A DNA stretch of 64,000 nucleotides from NCBI RefSeq assembly GCF_029227915.1, contig NC_079877.1:15798851-15862850 (forward strand), written 5' to 3'. Position numbers and translations under genes: made by a program. Source of the stretch: Hydractinia symbiolongicarpus. Its lineage: Eukaryota > Cnidaria > Hydrozoa > Anthoathecata > Hydractiniidae. How positions within the stretch are numbered: the first letter of the stretch is position 1; each line of letters begins with the position of its first letter. This document shows positions 37,309 to 51,661 of the stretch, one piece after another. Below the pieces are notes generated by a model. It had not been told where the DNA came from. It did no database searches and was given only the letters and a program-made list of their open reading frames with translations.

Positions 37309-37487
37309 ACGCAAAATGTTAGCTTAGCTGCGCAGGTAGCAAGACGCATGCAATGCGGTATAAAAAAGGACGGGTGAACATGTGGATTTTTCCACGAGCT
37401 AACGACTATTTACTACAAATGCACTTTAAACAAGCACACAATAATGGCGACAATTACACAAGTGAAGAATTTAGTTGAAAATAATAA

Positions 37488-40400
37488 TGATTTCGAATCA
37501 ATAACGAACAACTAAAGTGTGATAAAAGTTTCACGTTGATTCACATATGTTAGAACTGTTAACCTCCAATAATTTGTAAAATCACTTATTTGAGATCTAT
37601 TTTTTATTCCATTGATTTCAGGAAAAAGTTTAACTTATAAGTTTTAGCATTGAATATTTGATATTGCATAATACAAATCACGATGTAGTGACGGAAGACG
37701 CGTTTATCTGACAAATGGAAGTATAGGAATTAAGCAACAATATTTGAAGTACAATGTTTTTCATAATCACAACAAAAGTCATAATTTCACATTTATAGCA
37801 GAAAGGTTAGGGTTAAAACTACTTTAAATTTTCTCAAAAAATAAAAGATATGGTTACTTACACAAGATCATAACAGTCAGGGTGTACATAAGCCTTATTC
37901 TATCACATATTTTTTCTAATTCTATGATACTTTTTAAATTGCATTCTTGTTTTATCAGGGACTGCATTACTCCTCTGTTATGACCCTGTACAGCAATGTC
38001 ATTACGATAGTGCAGAGTAAAATGTAAGAAATAACAAAATAAAACAATAACAATGTCTCATTAAAAGTAAAGGTAGCAGAAACCTCTACACGCAACTGGT
38101 CCTGCGAATTGAACAGCCCAACACGCAGCCCGCACTTGTGGAACACGAACGGTTCGGCAGAACGCTTGAATGGCTCTTGTACCTAGATAAAAATGGTTAT
38201 ACTTGCATATTCTCTTTACATTGTAAACACAAATGTGAACACATCAAAATACGTTATAACGGTAATAAAGTGCTTAAAAGACAACAGAGCGTATTTCACC
38301 TCGTTCATCTTTGAAATTATGGCTGCACACTACGCTTATTATTTTCGAAAACGTGAATTAGACAAATTAATACTACATACCTCGTGCGCATGCTGCCAGG
38401 CATTTTGGAAGTGATCCGACTACATCTTCAGGCACTAAAAAATATACAAAATATCAATCACTCTTCCACCAGTGTTCTATTAAATTGGACTATTTAGAAA
38501 AAAATGTTTAAAACTTTCTTAACCCTTCTTCAATCATCGAGAGTAATACGCATATGGTAAATTATATGTCATGTTCCGTGTAAAATATCTTCCGCTCGAA
38601 AATAGCCTAAAACTTGGCAAGTTTGATGCCAATTGGAAACGCTTATGAAAATTTGTGAAGTTAAGGCCAATTATAGTATGGGAGGATTCCACCACATCTT
38701 AAAATTATCAGGCCTAAAAAACCCTGAATATATAGGATTAAGGTAGTTTTCCGGGTAGAAAGTTGTCGGGCAAAAAGGACAATGATAAAAATGTCTCTGG
38801 GGATTATGGGTTCGTCTAGAGTTAATTTATGTATTTTTACTGCTTTATGGTATAATACGTAAAATACATAAGTATATTTGAAAATTTGTCAAATGTTTTC
38901 TCTAGTTGACGACGTTTCCAGCTGCTATATTTTGTCCCACCAAAATTTTTGTCCAGAGCAATACTTTTTTATTCCAAATCTAAAAGTAGATTTGACCTTA
39001 TAATGGGTTTACTAAACGGGATAAAAAAATTAAAAAATGATAATCCCATCAGGTATATTTCTCTATGCTTCATACATCACTTTGCTTAATCAGAGGATAT
39101 TTTTTATTTTATTCAAGGAAGAAAATAATTTTGATTATATTTCAGTTTTTCGTACAAGCACTGTTATAAAAAATAAATAAGTAAAATCGTTTCCATTAAA
39201 GAGTTTCTGTTCGCTGTTTAACGTGTTTAAATTTCGATTTTCGATTTGTTTACTTTCCAATGCATTAAAGATGGCAGCGCTATCTGAATTTTTTGGAATT
39301 GTTGCAAAACGCTATTCCTGGAAATTTGACTCGTCCCAACAATCAATAATGCCACAATAGAGCGCCGAAAAATTGTCTATGATCATGCCCTGATGCTTAA
39401 CGTTGGGCGTTGCGGCGAGAAATGGAAACAAGAATTCTCTACTTACTAAGACAGAGAAACAGCGCTGTCAAAAATAATACATAAATCTTCATCTTTGAAT
39501 TCACAACGTCAAGCAGGTTTCTGTTTTCTTTAAATTTACTATCAAATCACGCCCTAAAAGAAGGGAAAATTAAAACTAAATAATTAAACTACTTCCAATT
39601 ATAACACAATATCACAAATCATAATTTTTGAAAATTTAGTCTTTTCTTAAAAAACGAAAGACTTTCGACAAGCTTTCGTCAGCACGTATACAATAATAAA
39701 ACTGGTTATAAATTGTAGACTAGACACTGTCTATTTATATGGTGCTTTGCTATTTTAATCTCTTCTTCAGTTCATTTTAAAACGCTAGTCTTGGTTTATG
39801 GATTACTTTACAAAACATTTTTAAATCCATTAAGACAGTTTAAGACGCCACAAACTTTCTAGAAATGCATGAGAACATCACATTATTACTTCAAACTCCA
39901 AGAACGTTACCACATTCGCTGTGATCTACGTTGTGGGAGAAAAAGATTAAAAATATTAGCAGTTAATAGCTACAGTTTATCATTTTTAACTTACTTTTTG
40001 ACGCATGCATGCGCGTTAAACAGTGTGGTTATTGCTATGTTGTGCGTTATTGTTTAAGCATAGTAAGTCAATCGAAATTGGATGATGTGTAACTTTGACG
40101 CTACATTTGTTAAATATACTTCTGTTTCACAATTCACTTGATAAAACAGGTTATTTCGGCAAATTCGATGCAAACAAGGTTGCACATAACTATAACTTTT
40201 ATTTTTTTGTCGCTTTAATGTTTAACGCGGTAATTAAAATTCCGAATAAAATATTTGAAATCTGAAACACATGTTTCAGCACATTAGTGGTACACACACA
40301 AATTGATGAAAGCGTTTTACCCGGGAAAGTACCTTAAGCTTATATATTCAGGGTTTTTTAAGCCTAAAAATCTTAAGATGTGGTGGAATCCCCTTATACT

Positions 40401-41548
40401 ATTATTGGCCTTAACTTCACAAGTTTTGATAAGCGTTTCCAATTGGCATCAAACTTGCCAAGTTCTAGGCTATTTTCGAGCTGAAGAAGTTTTACGTGGA
40501 ACATGACTTATAATTTACTATATGCGTATTACTCTCGATAATCGAAAAAAGGTTAAGAAAGTTCTTAAAATTTTTAATAGTTCAATATAATAGCGCACTG
40601 GTGGAAAAGGGATTAATATTTTGTATATTTTTTCAGTGCCTGAAGGTGTAGTCGGATCACTTCCAAAATACCTGGCAGCATGCACACGAGGTATTTAGTA
40701 TTAATTAGTCTGAGTTACGTTTGCGACAATAATGAGCGCAGTGTGCAGCCATAATTTCAAAAAGGCACGTGGTAAAATGCGCTCTGTGGTCTTTCAAGTA
40801 CTTTATTACAATTATAACGTTTTTTTGATGTGTTCACATTTGTCTTTACAATGTAAAGAGAACATGTGCAATTCTTAGAAATTTTATCTAGGTACAAGAG
40901 CCATTTAAGCCTTCTGCCGAACCGTTCGTGTTCCACAAGTGCGGGCTGCGTTGTTGGTCTGTTTAATTCGCAGGACCAGTTGCGTGTAGAGGTTTCCTCT
41001 ACCTTTACTTTTAGTTTAACGTTGTTAAGTTTTTTTTATTTCCTACATTACTCTCTCCACTTACGTAATAACATTGCTGCACAGGATTATAACAGAGAAT
41101 ATTGCAGTCCCTGATAAAACAAAGTGGTAATATTAAAAGTCTCATAGAATTAGAAAAATCATGTGTTCGAATAAGACTTCTCTACACCCTGACTGTTATG
41201 ACCTTGTTTCAGTATCCATATCTTTTAATCCTTCAGAAATTTTAAAGTAGTCTTACGGGACATCTGTCTGCTATAAATAGGAAATTATGACTTTTTTATG
41301 ATTATTAAAAACATTGTATTTCATTTATTGTCGCACATTTGCCTCGCTTCTTTCCTGATAAACGAGTCTTCATTCACTACATCGTTATTAAGTTAAAGTT
41401 TAAGTTTTTTTTATATAACTTTTTTCTGAATCAATGGGATAAAAAAAAACTCAAATAAGCCATTTTCCAGATTATGGGAAATTAACAGTTCTAAGATACG
41501 TGGAAACACAAAAAAACTTAATAAAATTTAGTTGTTATGTAGTTTACA
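37488..41548. mobile_element. Fold-back element, copy B
   Basis: Left arm about 37488-38757 and right arm about 40319-41548, tip ATGTAGTTTAC on the right. The GTAAACTACA tip on the left is missing because the duplication breakpoint cuts the element there. The loop has a short frame at 39271-39360 that is eight codons longer than its copy A equivalent at 31741-31809. Confidence 0.7.
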
Positions 41549-44500
41549 TACCACAGTCTCTTTTATTATGCGCCCTATTTTGTTAAAAACGGGTGCAAGG
41601 GGTCTTTTTTCGGAATGTTTTGCACAATCCGATTTTTACGGACTTCATTTTCTTGCACGCAGTTTAATTTCAAAAGCATGGCAGAACCCGGAAAAATGTC
41701 AGAAACATTCTACAAAAGCCGTTTTCGATGGAAAGTTGTGTGAACTTTGTAGGTCTCTTTTTGACCGTTTTCTGTCTAAATACTTGGTACATTGGAATAT
41801 TTCCTTTCTCTGTGTTTGTACACGTGCTCTAGCCATGTATAAATCATAAACTAAGCAATTTTTGATTTTGACTCTAGACACGCAGAATCTTGTTGAAGCT
41901 TAGGTATAGCTATAGCTTTACTTTCCATTTTTCTAAAGTTTTAAATTAATTCGGTATGATATTGTTTATTTTTTTACTGGGCTTGTATCTATTTAGCCTG
42001 TTCTCTAGATACTTCTGGCTAAAAAGTGAAAATAGCCAATTGCAATAGCTACACCTTTTATTAAAATCCTGAAGACCTATTTCACAAAAGGAGAACACTG
42101 AGCGACTGTATAAACTGGACGGAGTGAAAACGGACTGTTTCGTGTTTTTTAAACCGATGTTGCTATGCATGTGCAACACTGGTTACGTGTACTAAGCTAT
42201 TAACCCGCTGTTAATACGTACTGTTGCCTATAATTTGTCTTAAACCGAAGCTGTGATAAAGCTTCTCAGAATGGGTATCACGCCTTTACGGATCTGCAGC
42301 ATGGTTTATCTGTACTAAGCGTTGAGCTTGGTGTTAAGAACAGGCAGTATTTTGTGTGTTTAATTCATTTAAAGTTGCGATAACCTCTTTTGGAAAAGGG
42401 CATTACACCACGCACGATTTGCCGCCAAATACAGAGCACTCAGCCTACAGTTAGGTTAAATCTGGAACATTCAAAGAAACTTAATCCGCACAATACAAGA
42501 TAACTGCCGGTTGTTTTTGCAATAATAATGTAACAAAAGTTTTTAAACTATGTTTTTTTCAACTAAAATTGCGAGAAAGTTATTTTATGAATAATATGTT
42601 ACACCCGAAACACTATAATGGTGTGTGCGCTTTACTCGATTTTAGCCATACTCTATAACTGTATTCAAGCGTTCCACCGAGATGTGTTGAACAGTTTACA
42701 GCCTCATTGAGAGCTTTAATATTTAGCATATAGCAAAGCGTTCGGCATCAGACACGGTTAATTTGCGCAGCTAGTCTTTTTAATAAAAGCCTTATTTTTC
42801 ACACAGATTTATTTTAAAAGATACCAGCAGAAACAGATTTTTACAGACTTTGTTTTAGTTGTACGCGGTTTAATTTTGGAATTACGGAAGACCCTTTTGG
42901 TTTTGAAATGTTGTTTGTCTATTCTGGATTAAACAAGTAAAATAAATTTTGAGTAACAAGGTTGCTGATTTAGTGGAGGTTTTTTTATCATACCTATCAG
43001 AAGTTATATAAAAACAGTCATTCTACGTGGGGAAAATGCCTATTCAACCCATATTAGCTTTTAAGCTTACCGAAATATTGAGGTTTTTTAAATAAAGTGA
43101 AAAAAATATTTGACGCGTCTATATACCTTATCATCCATCACACACCAACAGTCAGCTATGGTTTTGTTGGTGGTTGTTGTTTTCTGTTTGTATAGTTGTA
43201 TAGTTTTTTTGTCTGGATTATCCTTTAAATAACCCCCATTGTCTCCTCAAATTCTAATTTTATATTTGTACTAGCACCGCCAAACACTCATTTTTGGGAT
43301 TTGAATAAGAAAGTCTTTAGTTTCTATGACTTTATGTTTCAAATTAGCCTAAATTGTTTAATCCAGCACAAGCTCGTGGCACTTTATTTGCATGGTGCTT
43401 TTAAACCTGAAGTAAAACTTTCTTTTTCATGAAAAATTATTAGTACCTCCTTGGTAGAATATATTAAAACAAAACGTTTCGCAACTTGGTTATCATGCTT
43501 GCTGTCAAGATTTCTCAACAGGGAAAAAATTAAAAATTCCTAACAAGTTGCACTGAATCTTATACAAGAAAAGAGACAAGAAGTTATAAAGGAAAGAGAA
43601 ATTTGCAAACTTTGTTTTGCTGCTCCATTTGTTCTATGGGGCCTTGTTGCTTTGAGTTTGTGTGGGAAGAATGGTCAAACGGTGCAGATCAATGAAGCTT
43701 TGTATCATATATGCTTTTTACTATGCGAGTACCAAATCGCATTTAATTTGAGCATTATTAGTTATTTTTTGCAAACATGTAAAAAATAGTGTAAATAAAT
43801 TTTCCTCACTCTACAACTTCAAACCACCGGGACATTTTAGTAGCGCAGAAAATTTAAAAGTAGCGGGAAAGTTTAATGCATTGAGGACCTTTAATTATTG
43901 CTCTTAACGAAAAAAAGCAAATTTAACGTGCTTAATTTATAAAAAGGAATATAATTTTGTTCTCTAAAAATGTGCATCCTTTCAAGTGATAGTTTAGATA
44001 CGTAGCAAAGAAAAAGTGTGGTAGGTCACACTAAATAACATAGAAAGTTACGTATGGTAAAGTTCTTGCAATTTTAAAACATTGTGGTATATTAAAGGAA
44101 ATGAGTTACAGTAAAACAAAAAATATAGCAAAAAGGCAAACTATCAGTCTTACTTTAATACAATATAAACTGTTTGTGTGTCTTTAACGAGAAATACTAC
44201 CCCAGGTCATAAGTATAGACCGAGATTGTGAGGTCGACACAATGACTGATATACTGACCTGGATTATTTTCTAAAGCTTTACTTGTAACAAGGTTGTAAA
44301 AACCAGATCCGGTTAAAAAAAGAAATTCATGAATTAAATTTCTTTGTTTCAATTTTGCAAGTATGTGTATAAAAAGAAAACAACACATTCGAAAAAATAT
44401 ATACAAGATTTTTTAAACGGTTTTTAAACCAAAATCACATCACACAAATTCGACACGGTTTTCCTTTTTGCTCATTGCTGATGAATGATCATATCAAAAA

Positions 44501-44681
44501 CGCAGTGATTTATGTGTCCATCATTAAACTTGGGTTTAAAGTTAATAGCATTTCTTGATCGTGAAATAAATGTTGTGTTTGTGATAATTCGGAAAGATCT
44601 CTTTTTACCACGGTTAATAAAACTTTCAAGTTCAAGTTGAGGTAAATGAATTAGATAAACGTATTTGTTAAGAAGTGTTGA

Positions 44682-44870
44682 ATGGCTGTTTCTTTGGCGG
44701 AGTCATTTGAGAGTTTTGATTGTCTGCAACTTGAATTTGAGTATGTATGTAGCTTTGATTTAGCGATTCTCCGACAATGTTATTTGTTTACTATTATTGC
44801 TTTCATTATCCTTGCTATGATACTAAAACTTAAACTGTGCCGTAAAAATCCCGACGTTAAGGCTTTTTGA
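44682..44870 (+). CDS. Small membrane-protein-like open frame in unit B block
   Basis: A 62-codon ATG frame within the block found only in unit B. The N-terminal half is acidic and polar. A hydrophobic segment at about residues 34-50 (YLFTIIAFIILAMILKL) is followed by a basic end. A single-pass membrane peptide is possible, but no family is recognised, there is no splice or promoter evidence, and chance is a real alternative in AT-rich DNA. Confidence 0.2.
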   Translation: MAVSLAESFESFDCLQLEFEYVCSFDLAILRQCYLFTIIAFIILAMILKLKLCRKNPDVKAF

Positions 44871-45938
44871 CCAATCAGGGCTGCGAATTTGTCGTATAAA
44901 CCGGTTGAAAGTAGTTATCAGTTAACAATAGATAAAATAAAACAGTTGTAGGTGAACATTTGATTTGTGAGGGTTGCTAAAACTTCAAATTTGCATTTAG
45001 TTTCATCTAATCTATTCATTTCTTTGTATGAGTTGATCCTGCTTTAATTCATTTTGTATTTAAAATTGAAAACAGCTATAAATCCACAATATTTGTGGTA
45101 ATTGTGACAAGGTATTTCATTTTCACTGATTGATGACTTTTCAGATTAGTCACAAAGCCACCCTTTCTTATAATACCGTCCATTATCTGATAAAACATGG
45201 TGAAAATTTAGTGGCATTTTTAAAATTGAAATTGCAACTAATGTACTCGTTGATATTAAACTTAAGTCAATATTGATCGACTCCATGCAATTGTGAAAAT
45301 ACCTGTACATTAGTCGCTCATGCCAAATTATTCAAGGTACGTTATTGTTGAACCAACGTACCAATAACGTACCTTAAAGATGTCAAACAGTAAGAACGGG
45401 TGTGATTGAAGTGGCATTCAGAAAATTGAAATGAATTTGCACAAACCGGTCGACAACGTACGCACAGTTCAATTAAACATAACTTTTTCTGTTCAAAATA
45501 CGTAACCCAACCATCTTCTACAACAATCAAAACAAGATTATTTACTATTTGTACATTTATGTGAGTATGATTTGGTACGAATTATTTTCTTAAAATAGCA
45601 AGTGTTTTTACAATGTTGCGTTGAAAATATATAGCCAATGGCATTACAAACTTTGCGTTTTATGATAGCAAATGGATTTTTATCGGAAAAAAGTAGAAAA
45701 CTTTTTGGCGAATTCTAGTAGTAGTTAAATATCTCAAAGCAATATACTGGCAATGTTATCCTAACATGCCAATGTCATCGACCATGCCTGTCCCGTAATG
45801 CTGCATAAAACAACAACAAAAAATGTAGGAGGTAATAAGAATTAAATAAGGATCAGTGTCTATATAATCGAGAAAATCTTGTTCATAAATTTAACATATG
45901 TGTCTACAAGATGCATCAATATTATAATACCCGTATAC

Positions 45939-45962
45939 ATCCGTCCGTCCGTCCGTCTGTCT
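45939..45962. repeat. GTCC/GTCT microsatellite, unit B
   Basis: Shorter counterpart of the tract at 37281-37308 in unit A. Confidence 0.8.
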
Positions 45963-46146
45963 TTCACGCAAAATGGTAGCTTAGCTGCGCAGGTAGCGAG
46001 ACGCACCCAATGCGGTATAAAAAAGGACGGGTGAACCTGTGGATTTTTCCACGGGCTAACGATTATTTACTACGAATTCACTTTAAACAAGCACACAATA
46101 ATGGCGACAATTACACAAGTGAAGAGTTTAGTTGAAAATAATAATG

Positions 46147-49100
46147 GAAATTTTTTTGAATTTAGCCCGCCTATCAAAGATATAGCTACTCCTGGAAGAC
46201 TATAAACCTCTTGTGGAAACTCTTTCTAAAATGATTTGTCATCATATAAAAATATAAAAGAAAATTACAAAAAAAGAACGTTTCCATATGACGTAGCGAA
46301 AAATTTTTTAAAAAACGGAGCAAGGATGATAGCTAAAAAAGTTCACACTAAAAGATTTTAGAAACATAAGTCATTGATATGTGCTTTTTAGCTACTTTGC
46401 TGTCATGTTAATTCTGTTAAACTTAGTACGTCAATGTCAACTTTGTCTAGCACTGTTTCATTATTTTCATGAAAGGATTAAGGAACAATTTGGCACGTTG
46501 GATTTTGTGCTGATTTCATCATATTTTGATGGCGTTATCAAAGTCGAAGAGGTGTAACAGAAATTTGCGATTTTTTTTAATTTCGCCCAATTAACGTTAA
46601 TATTGAATTTCGAAGACGCTTTTTGTAGTAAATATATAATGATTGATAGTTACTATCAAGCTTTTCAGGTACTTTCAGGTAATTATCGATATTTTTCGTA
46701 TAACTTGCTAATATTTAGGGTTAAGCTGTTCTCTATCGTATGGTTGATTTTACTTAACCATGACATGCACTTAACGTAAGTTCTTATTATATGAGATATG
46801 AAATATATATTATATTATATGGGATTTAAAAAAAAGTATTTGGTCAAAATCCCACCAGGGTGAGGGTCCTTCACACTCCGCCTTTGTCTTACCCAAATTA
46901 GATGAGCTGATTATTTTGCAATGCGGGTATGCAGGCGAATTAATATTTAGCTTTCAATCGACTACAGCCGGATTATGCCACATGGTTGAGATGGAAAAAG
47001 AGAGAAGGAGGGGCAAGTGAACGAACTGCTACTCTTATTTGATCTACACACATGCACAACTTCTGTATTGCGGGACGGTTTGATAACGATCCGTTATGAA
47101 AGTCAGCCCGATTTATAATCTTCTTGTCTTATTGACAGATGAATCATACAAATAAGTAAGGCAAGCGAAGTCACTTTTGAATGAAAAACATAACAAAGAA
47201 ATCAAACTGAAAACAATATTTCCTTGTTCGGAATAAAGTATTTTTGCTATTGTTTTTCATTGTATTTTTTTAAAAATTAACCCAGTCCGTGTTCTAAATT
47301 AAACGCTGCAAAACCGAGTCTGGGTCCTCCGAAATTTCTTACAACAATAACTGGAGAATAAAATAACCTTTTTTTTCTTTAATCACGGAATTATGTTCTT
47401 ATTAACTGCAAAACTTTACTTTAAGTTTCTTAACAAGCGTTTTGCCATTTTGTCGCTGAGTGACATAATGGCGTAAAATTAACCTTGATGGTTTATGCTT
47501 GACGCAGGAGTTCTTTTTTAAGATGACGATCGCTTTTGCAAGCAAGGTGCTTTTTTCAGACAAAAAATATATGTTTTTCTAAATAGTAATTTATATTTAT
47601 CTTTTAAGTTTAAGTTGTTACATGTGGGTAAACTTTAAACAACTTCGAAGGAAGGAAACAGACGTTCAAATTGCTTTCTTCTTTAAAAGTAATTTCTATA
47701 AATCCAGACTAACTAAAAGGACGCTTTAATTTATCCCAGTTCAGATTGAATCTGTTATTGTTTTTACTAGTAACTTTTATAAATCTAGACCAATTAATGG
47801 GACATTCTAATCTATCCTAATTCAAGTTAAATCTCTTTAAAAGTCAATCAACGTTAATCTAGTACTTTAGAAGTACATCTCCAGTAGAGATAATGTTAAT
47901 AAGAACTGTGTATTCTATATTCCATGAATGATTTCCAGATGACTATATATTAAAGGTCTTTTGCGCTTATTGTATATCACGGAAGTCGAAATAGGCAAAG
48001 AGATTGAACTCATCAGTATCCCATAACAAAATGTTTATGGTTCAACTTATTCGTGGAATTCACTCGTACGAAATATCTTTACACCTACATTTTTAATTGA
48101 ATGCCTTGATGAGAAGAATACTGAACTAACATTTTCATAACAACAAACATAATATTTTTTGGGATTTAATCATGGTCTAAACTTTCACAAATAGGTTTTT
48201 CAAAAAATTATTCCGAAACAAATTTCTTCGATTAATCGATTAATTGAATCGATAAGTTGCATTACATGTAGACTTTTTAATTTTCAAATCTGTTCAACAC
48301 TTTAAATTGTAGTTCTGGGTTATTAATGTTTATATCTAACAACTTTAGTGCATCGTGTCCAATGCAAAAAAAATTGTATGCTTGTTAAATGAAGAATGTA
48401 AACACTGGTTTCTTATAAGAAAAAGTGTTACCTCTTAAATACCTTTCAAATTCCGTTCACGGGGAGGTTTCGTGACACAAGACAAAATAGGCTATCAACA
48501 GGATTTATGAAAACAGCGATTGTTTTAGAGACTTCATACAAAGGAAAGGGCACAAACAAAATTTTACCTTTTTTATCCTCGTTAAGGATCACAATCAAAA
48601 CAACAACAAGATTTTTAAACACATAATTTGCATTGTTTTTACATCATCTGAATTCTTGAATTTGCAAAAGTTTGCAGAAGACTCCCCCCTAAAGCACAGA
48701 CAATTTGTTAAACTATTTTTGCTATTAACAGATTCTTTGTAATGCACAAATGCAACAAGGAAAATTTAGGGTTTCAACCAAATTTAACTTCAGCTATCGC
48801 TTGACTTGGCATATGTAGTCGACACATTAGAAAAAAATCAAAACACTTTTAAATCCATTAAGTTATTCGTAATTAGATTTAGGGGTTAATTTGTTGCTTA
48901 AATAGATAAATGTAATGGTACACAAGAATTAACTAATCAAGATTATAAATGATAAGGATTAAACAGAAGTTCCTTATCTGATGAAGTAAATATTAGTTGT
49001 TCAATATATAATTAGTTGACCTGATACTCAACACTTAAGAACAAGTTGAAACTAGTTTGAGGTTAGATCCCTAATCTTTATGATTCCTGGAGTTTACAAC

Positions 49101-50245
49101 ATTTTACCGCATAGACAATAACCTTTAAACTTACAAACGCATTACACTAAATAAAAAATGAGACAACTAAAAAACACAACCACACCTAACCACATACTCG
49201 GAATCTATTTGGCTTTGATGATATTGAAGGGACCTTCGTATTTTTAAGAGCTAAAGGAAGGATGTGGCTGTGGATGTTTCACAAACAAGGAATTTTCACT
49301 CGCAATATTGGACAAATTGGGCGTTCTCGCAATATATGTTTTTCAAAAGTTGATGCAGCAAGGTCAGTTTTTATGCTTCTGGTAAACAAGGCAAACTTTT
49401 TCTGAAATGTTCACCTAAGGCAAATTAGAGTTCTTCAGTCTAACGTGTCTAAAAAAATGGATTTTTTTTATTTAAGCGTTATACTCCAACGAACGCGAAG
49501 TATTAACATGCCGTTTATTAGCAAAAAATATTACCTAAACTCGACATATAAATATGTCCGGCAGACTTACATTCGCGAATTTTGGGTTAGCAAATGGCCA
49601 AAAATTGGGGTTGTCGGCAAAAGAAATTGGAAATTTCGTGCTTTTAGAGAAATTGGAGGTAAATTCAGCTATAATTGTTGTTTCCAGATTAATTACCCAG
49701 TGCAGTAATTTTGACCCCAATATGAACGTTTTATGATTTTTTTTCCGCTGGCAAAACAATCGCAAATGTTCGACTGTCGACAAAATAAATTTTATGCAGT
49801 TGCAATTTACGGTCAAACTTCGCACTACCTCAAAAAAATCTTCGTCGAGTCTTTACACTTGTCTCTCTCAATATAATTGATGCTAGTCGATACGCCCGTG
49901 GAAAATCCATAAAGTGCAATGCTAAAGATCAGTAATTTGAATTTGGTTGCACGATGAGCAGTGGAGAAACCAGCTCCTACCGAAGTAACGCAAAGTTCAC
50001 TTTGCAATATGTTACTTTTCAATGATTACAACGGACCATGAATATCGTTCCTGGTTTGGCTTTTTTAATTAGATCAAAAACCTTAAACAGTACTAATTAT
50101 TGCATAACGTGGTACACTGCAATCTCCTGGCCTGCACGCGTTTTGCACAATTATGACATCGTTGAGCTCCTATAGACTACCGGCACTAGAATACCGTAAT
50201 ATTTCTAGTTCCGGGCGGCTAAAAAAACAGTTAGTTATATTATCA
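46147..50245. other. Noncoding DNA
   Basis: No gene recognised. Three overlapping open frames at 49445-49825 sit in a segment with GCGAATTTTGGG and GCAAAAGAAATTGG words that look repeat-derived; no domain is evident. No RNA gene seen. Confidence 0.5.
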
Positions 50246-51661
50246 ATTCAAGCCGGCAATTAAGAGGAAAAATATTTTTAATTCTTGCACAAAATTAGAG
50301 GAAATCAACTACTGCTGATGGTACAATGCTCTGTCTTGTGATTTTATTCAAAGGAAAAGCACTAAAAAACGATCAAAAGCTTCGTAGCCTTGATGGATTT
50401 GTTGTAAGAACATGGGCGAAAGACCTGATAAAAGTTTGGTTGGAAGGTAGTTGGATAAAACGTATTAAAGTAATCTCTGATTTACAATTCGCAAAATGGC
50501 TATCCGCACTAATTAGAGGCCGCACTAAATTAGAAAAATTACTACTGACCGGGTAGAATACTGGCCAAGTTATGCAGTTTATATATTTTCACGAATGCTA
50601 TGTGCAGGAATGTGGACTAACTTCTTATCCTTTACTCTTCTATTATGTTGCGGTTACCACTTAGTATTGTGAAAAACTTTCCACTGAGGATGATTGGGTG
50701 GGTTGTGGGCCACCTTAGTACAAGAGATTAACAGTATTAAAAAAGCGTTTTATTTTTTATCAATTTATTCTCGCCTTTTCAAATTACAACATGTTGCAAA
50801 AAAAAATACGTCCTGAAATGCTTTTTCAGTTTTTAAAACAATGTACATCGAGCAGTACAAGGAGGGTAATCCCGATTCATAAGATAAGTACAATCGCTTG
50901 GTCTTTTGCATGACACTTTATAATTATGAAACGAGTAGCTAGTTTTCTCGCCAATATAACACCATTCACCGTTAGTCTAAATAAAGCAAAATCGAAGTAA
51001 AGCTGTGTATAAATGCTATAAAAATATTTCGACTAAGCAATAACGGAAAGAACTTGGAAATAATGTGAACACAATAATATTTATTTCAAGTACTTTAACG
51101 CTGTTTCCACTTTGAAACAACGTGGAATGATATGAAATATTATTTGTCTTGTTTGTTTGAAAACACACGTAGTTACATAAGAGATGCGTTGGTAGGATAT
51201 AGAAGCAAAATTTTTAGGTCGCCAGAAAACTTTTTTCTTCAAACTTTTGATTAGATTAGTTTTTATCAAGAATAAAGACTTATACCATGTCGTTAGATCG
51301 TATAAGAGACTAAACTTAATGTCAGAGTATGCTTTTTCAGTTTAGCTGCAGTTAGGAAAACAATTTCCCCAAGGTAACTGTTCAAACTTGGTTTCTTTAA
51401 TCCCACCGTGGAAAGAAATTTTGGAAAGACAGTATATTTCAGAATATAATCCTCACGATTGTTTAATCTTGTTAAAACTAAAATGCTTGTGAACATTTTG
51501 ATATTCAGCTCACGTAGTTTCATGAAATAAGCTTTTATATTCATGCTTAATTAGAAAAAAAATGAAAATTAAATGTGTTTTTTAATGTGAGATTATGTGC
51601 GCTAGAATTACTTCACGATACTTTCCAGTCGGAATAAAGGTTCGAGGTTTCATGTGAATAA

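Larger units (their letters stand above)
29962..37487. repeat. Tandem segmental duplication, unit A
   Basis: The sequence from TGATTTCGAATCAATAACG at 29962 repeats from 37488 onward at high identity and in the same order. The unit contains the fold-back element, a noncoding 3.6-kb remainder with a stretch related to the 124-bp repeat family (about 34510-34700), and a GTCC/GTCT microsatellite near its end. Unit A is about 1.1 kb shorter than unit B. The difference lies mainly in three blocks: about 190, 380 and 600 bases. Confidence 0.9.
37488..46146. repeat. Tandem segmental duplication, unit B
   Basis: Second copy of the 29962-37487 unit, joined directly to it at AATAATAA|TGATTTCG. Its far end, at about 46146, matches the end of unit A and then runs into unrelated DNA. 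It has blocks absent from unit A: about 40310-40500 (part of the right arm), about 42232-42612 (related to the 124-bp repeat family) and about 44575-45168 (unrelated to anything else seen). The first two have relatives elsewhere, so loss from unit A is more likely than gain in B. Confidence 0.9.

Noticed and set aside
49445-49825. Three overlapping frames on both strands
   Set aside because: Mutual shadows in a repeat-like segment; none has a domain or a conserved counterpart.
50326-50556. 76-codon ATG frame, also present at 61905-62135
   Set aside because: Present in both duplicate copies, but almost all differences alter the protein, so no sign of selection for coding; kept only as part of the duplication.
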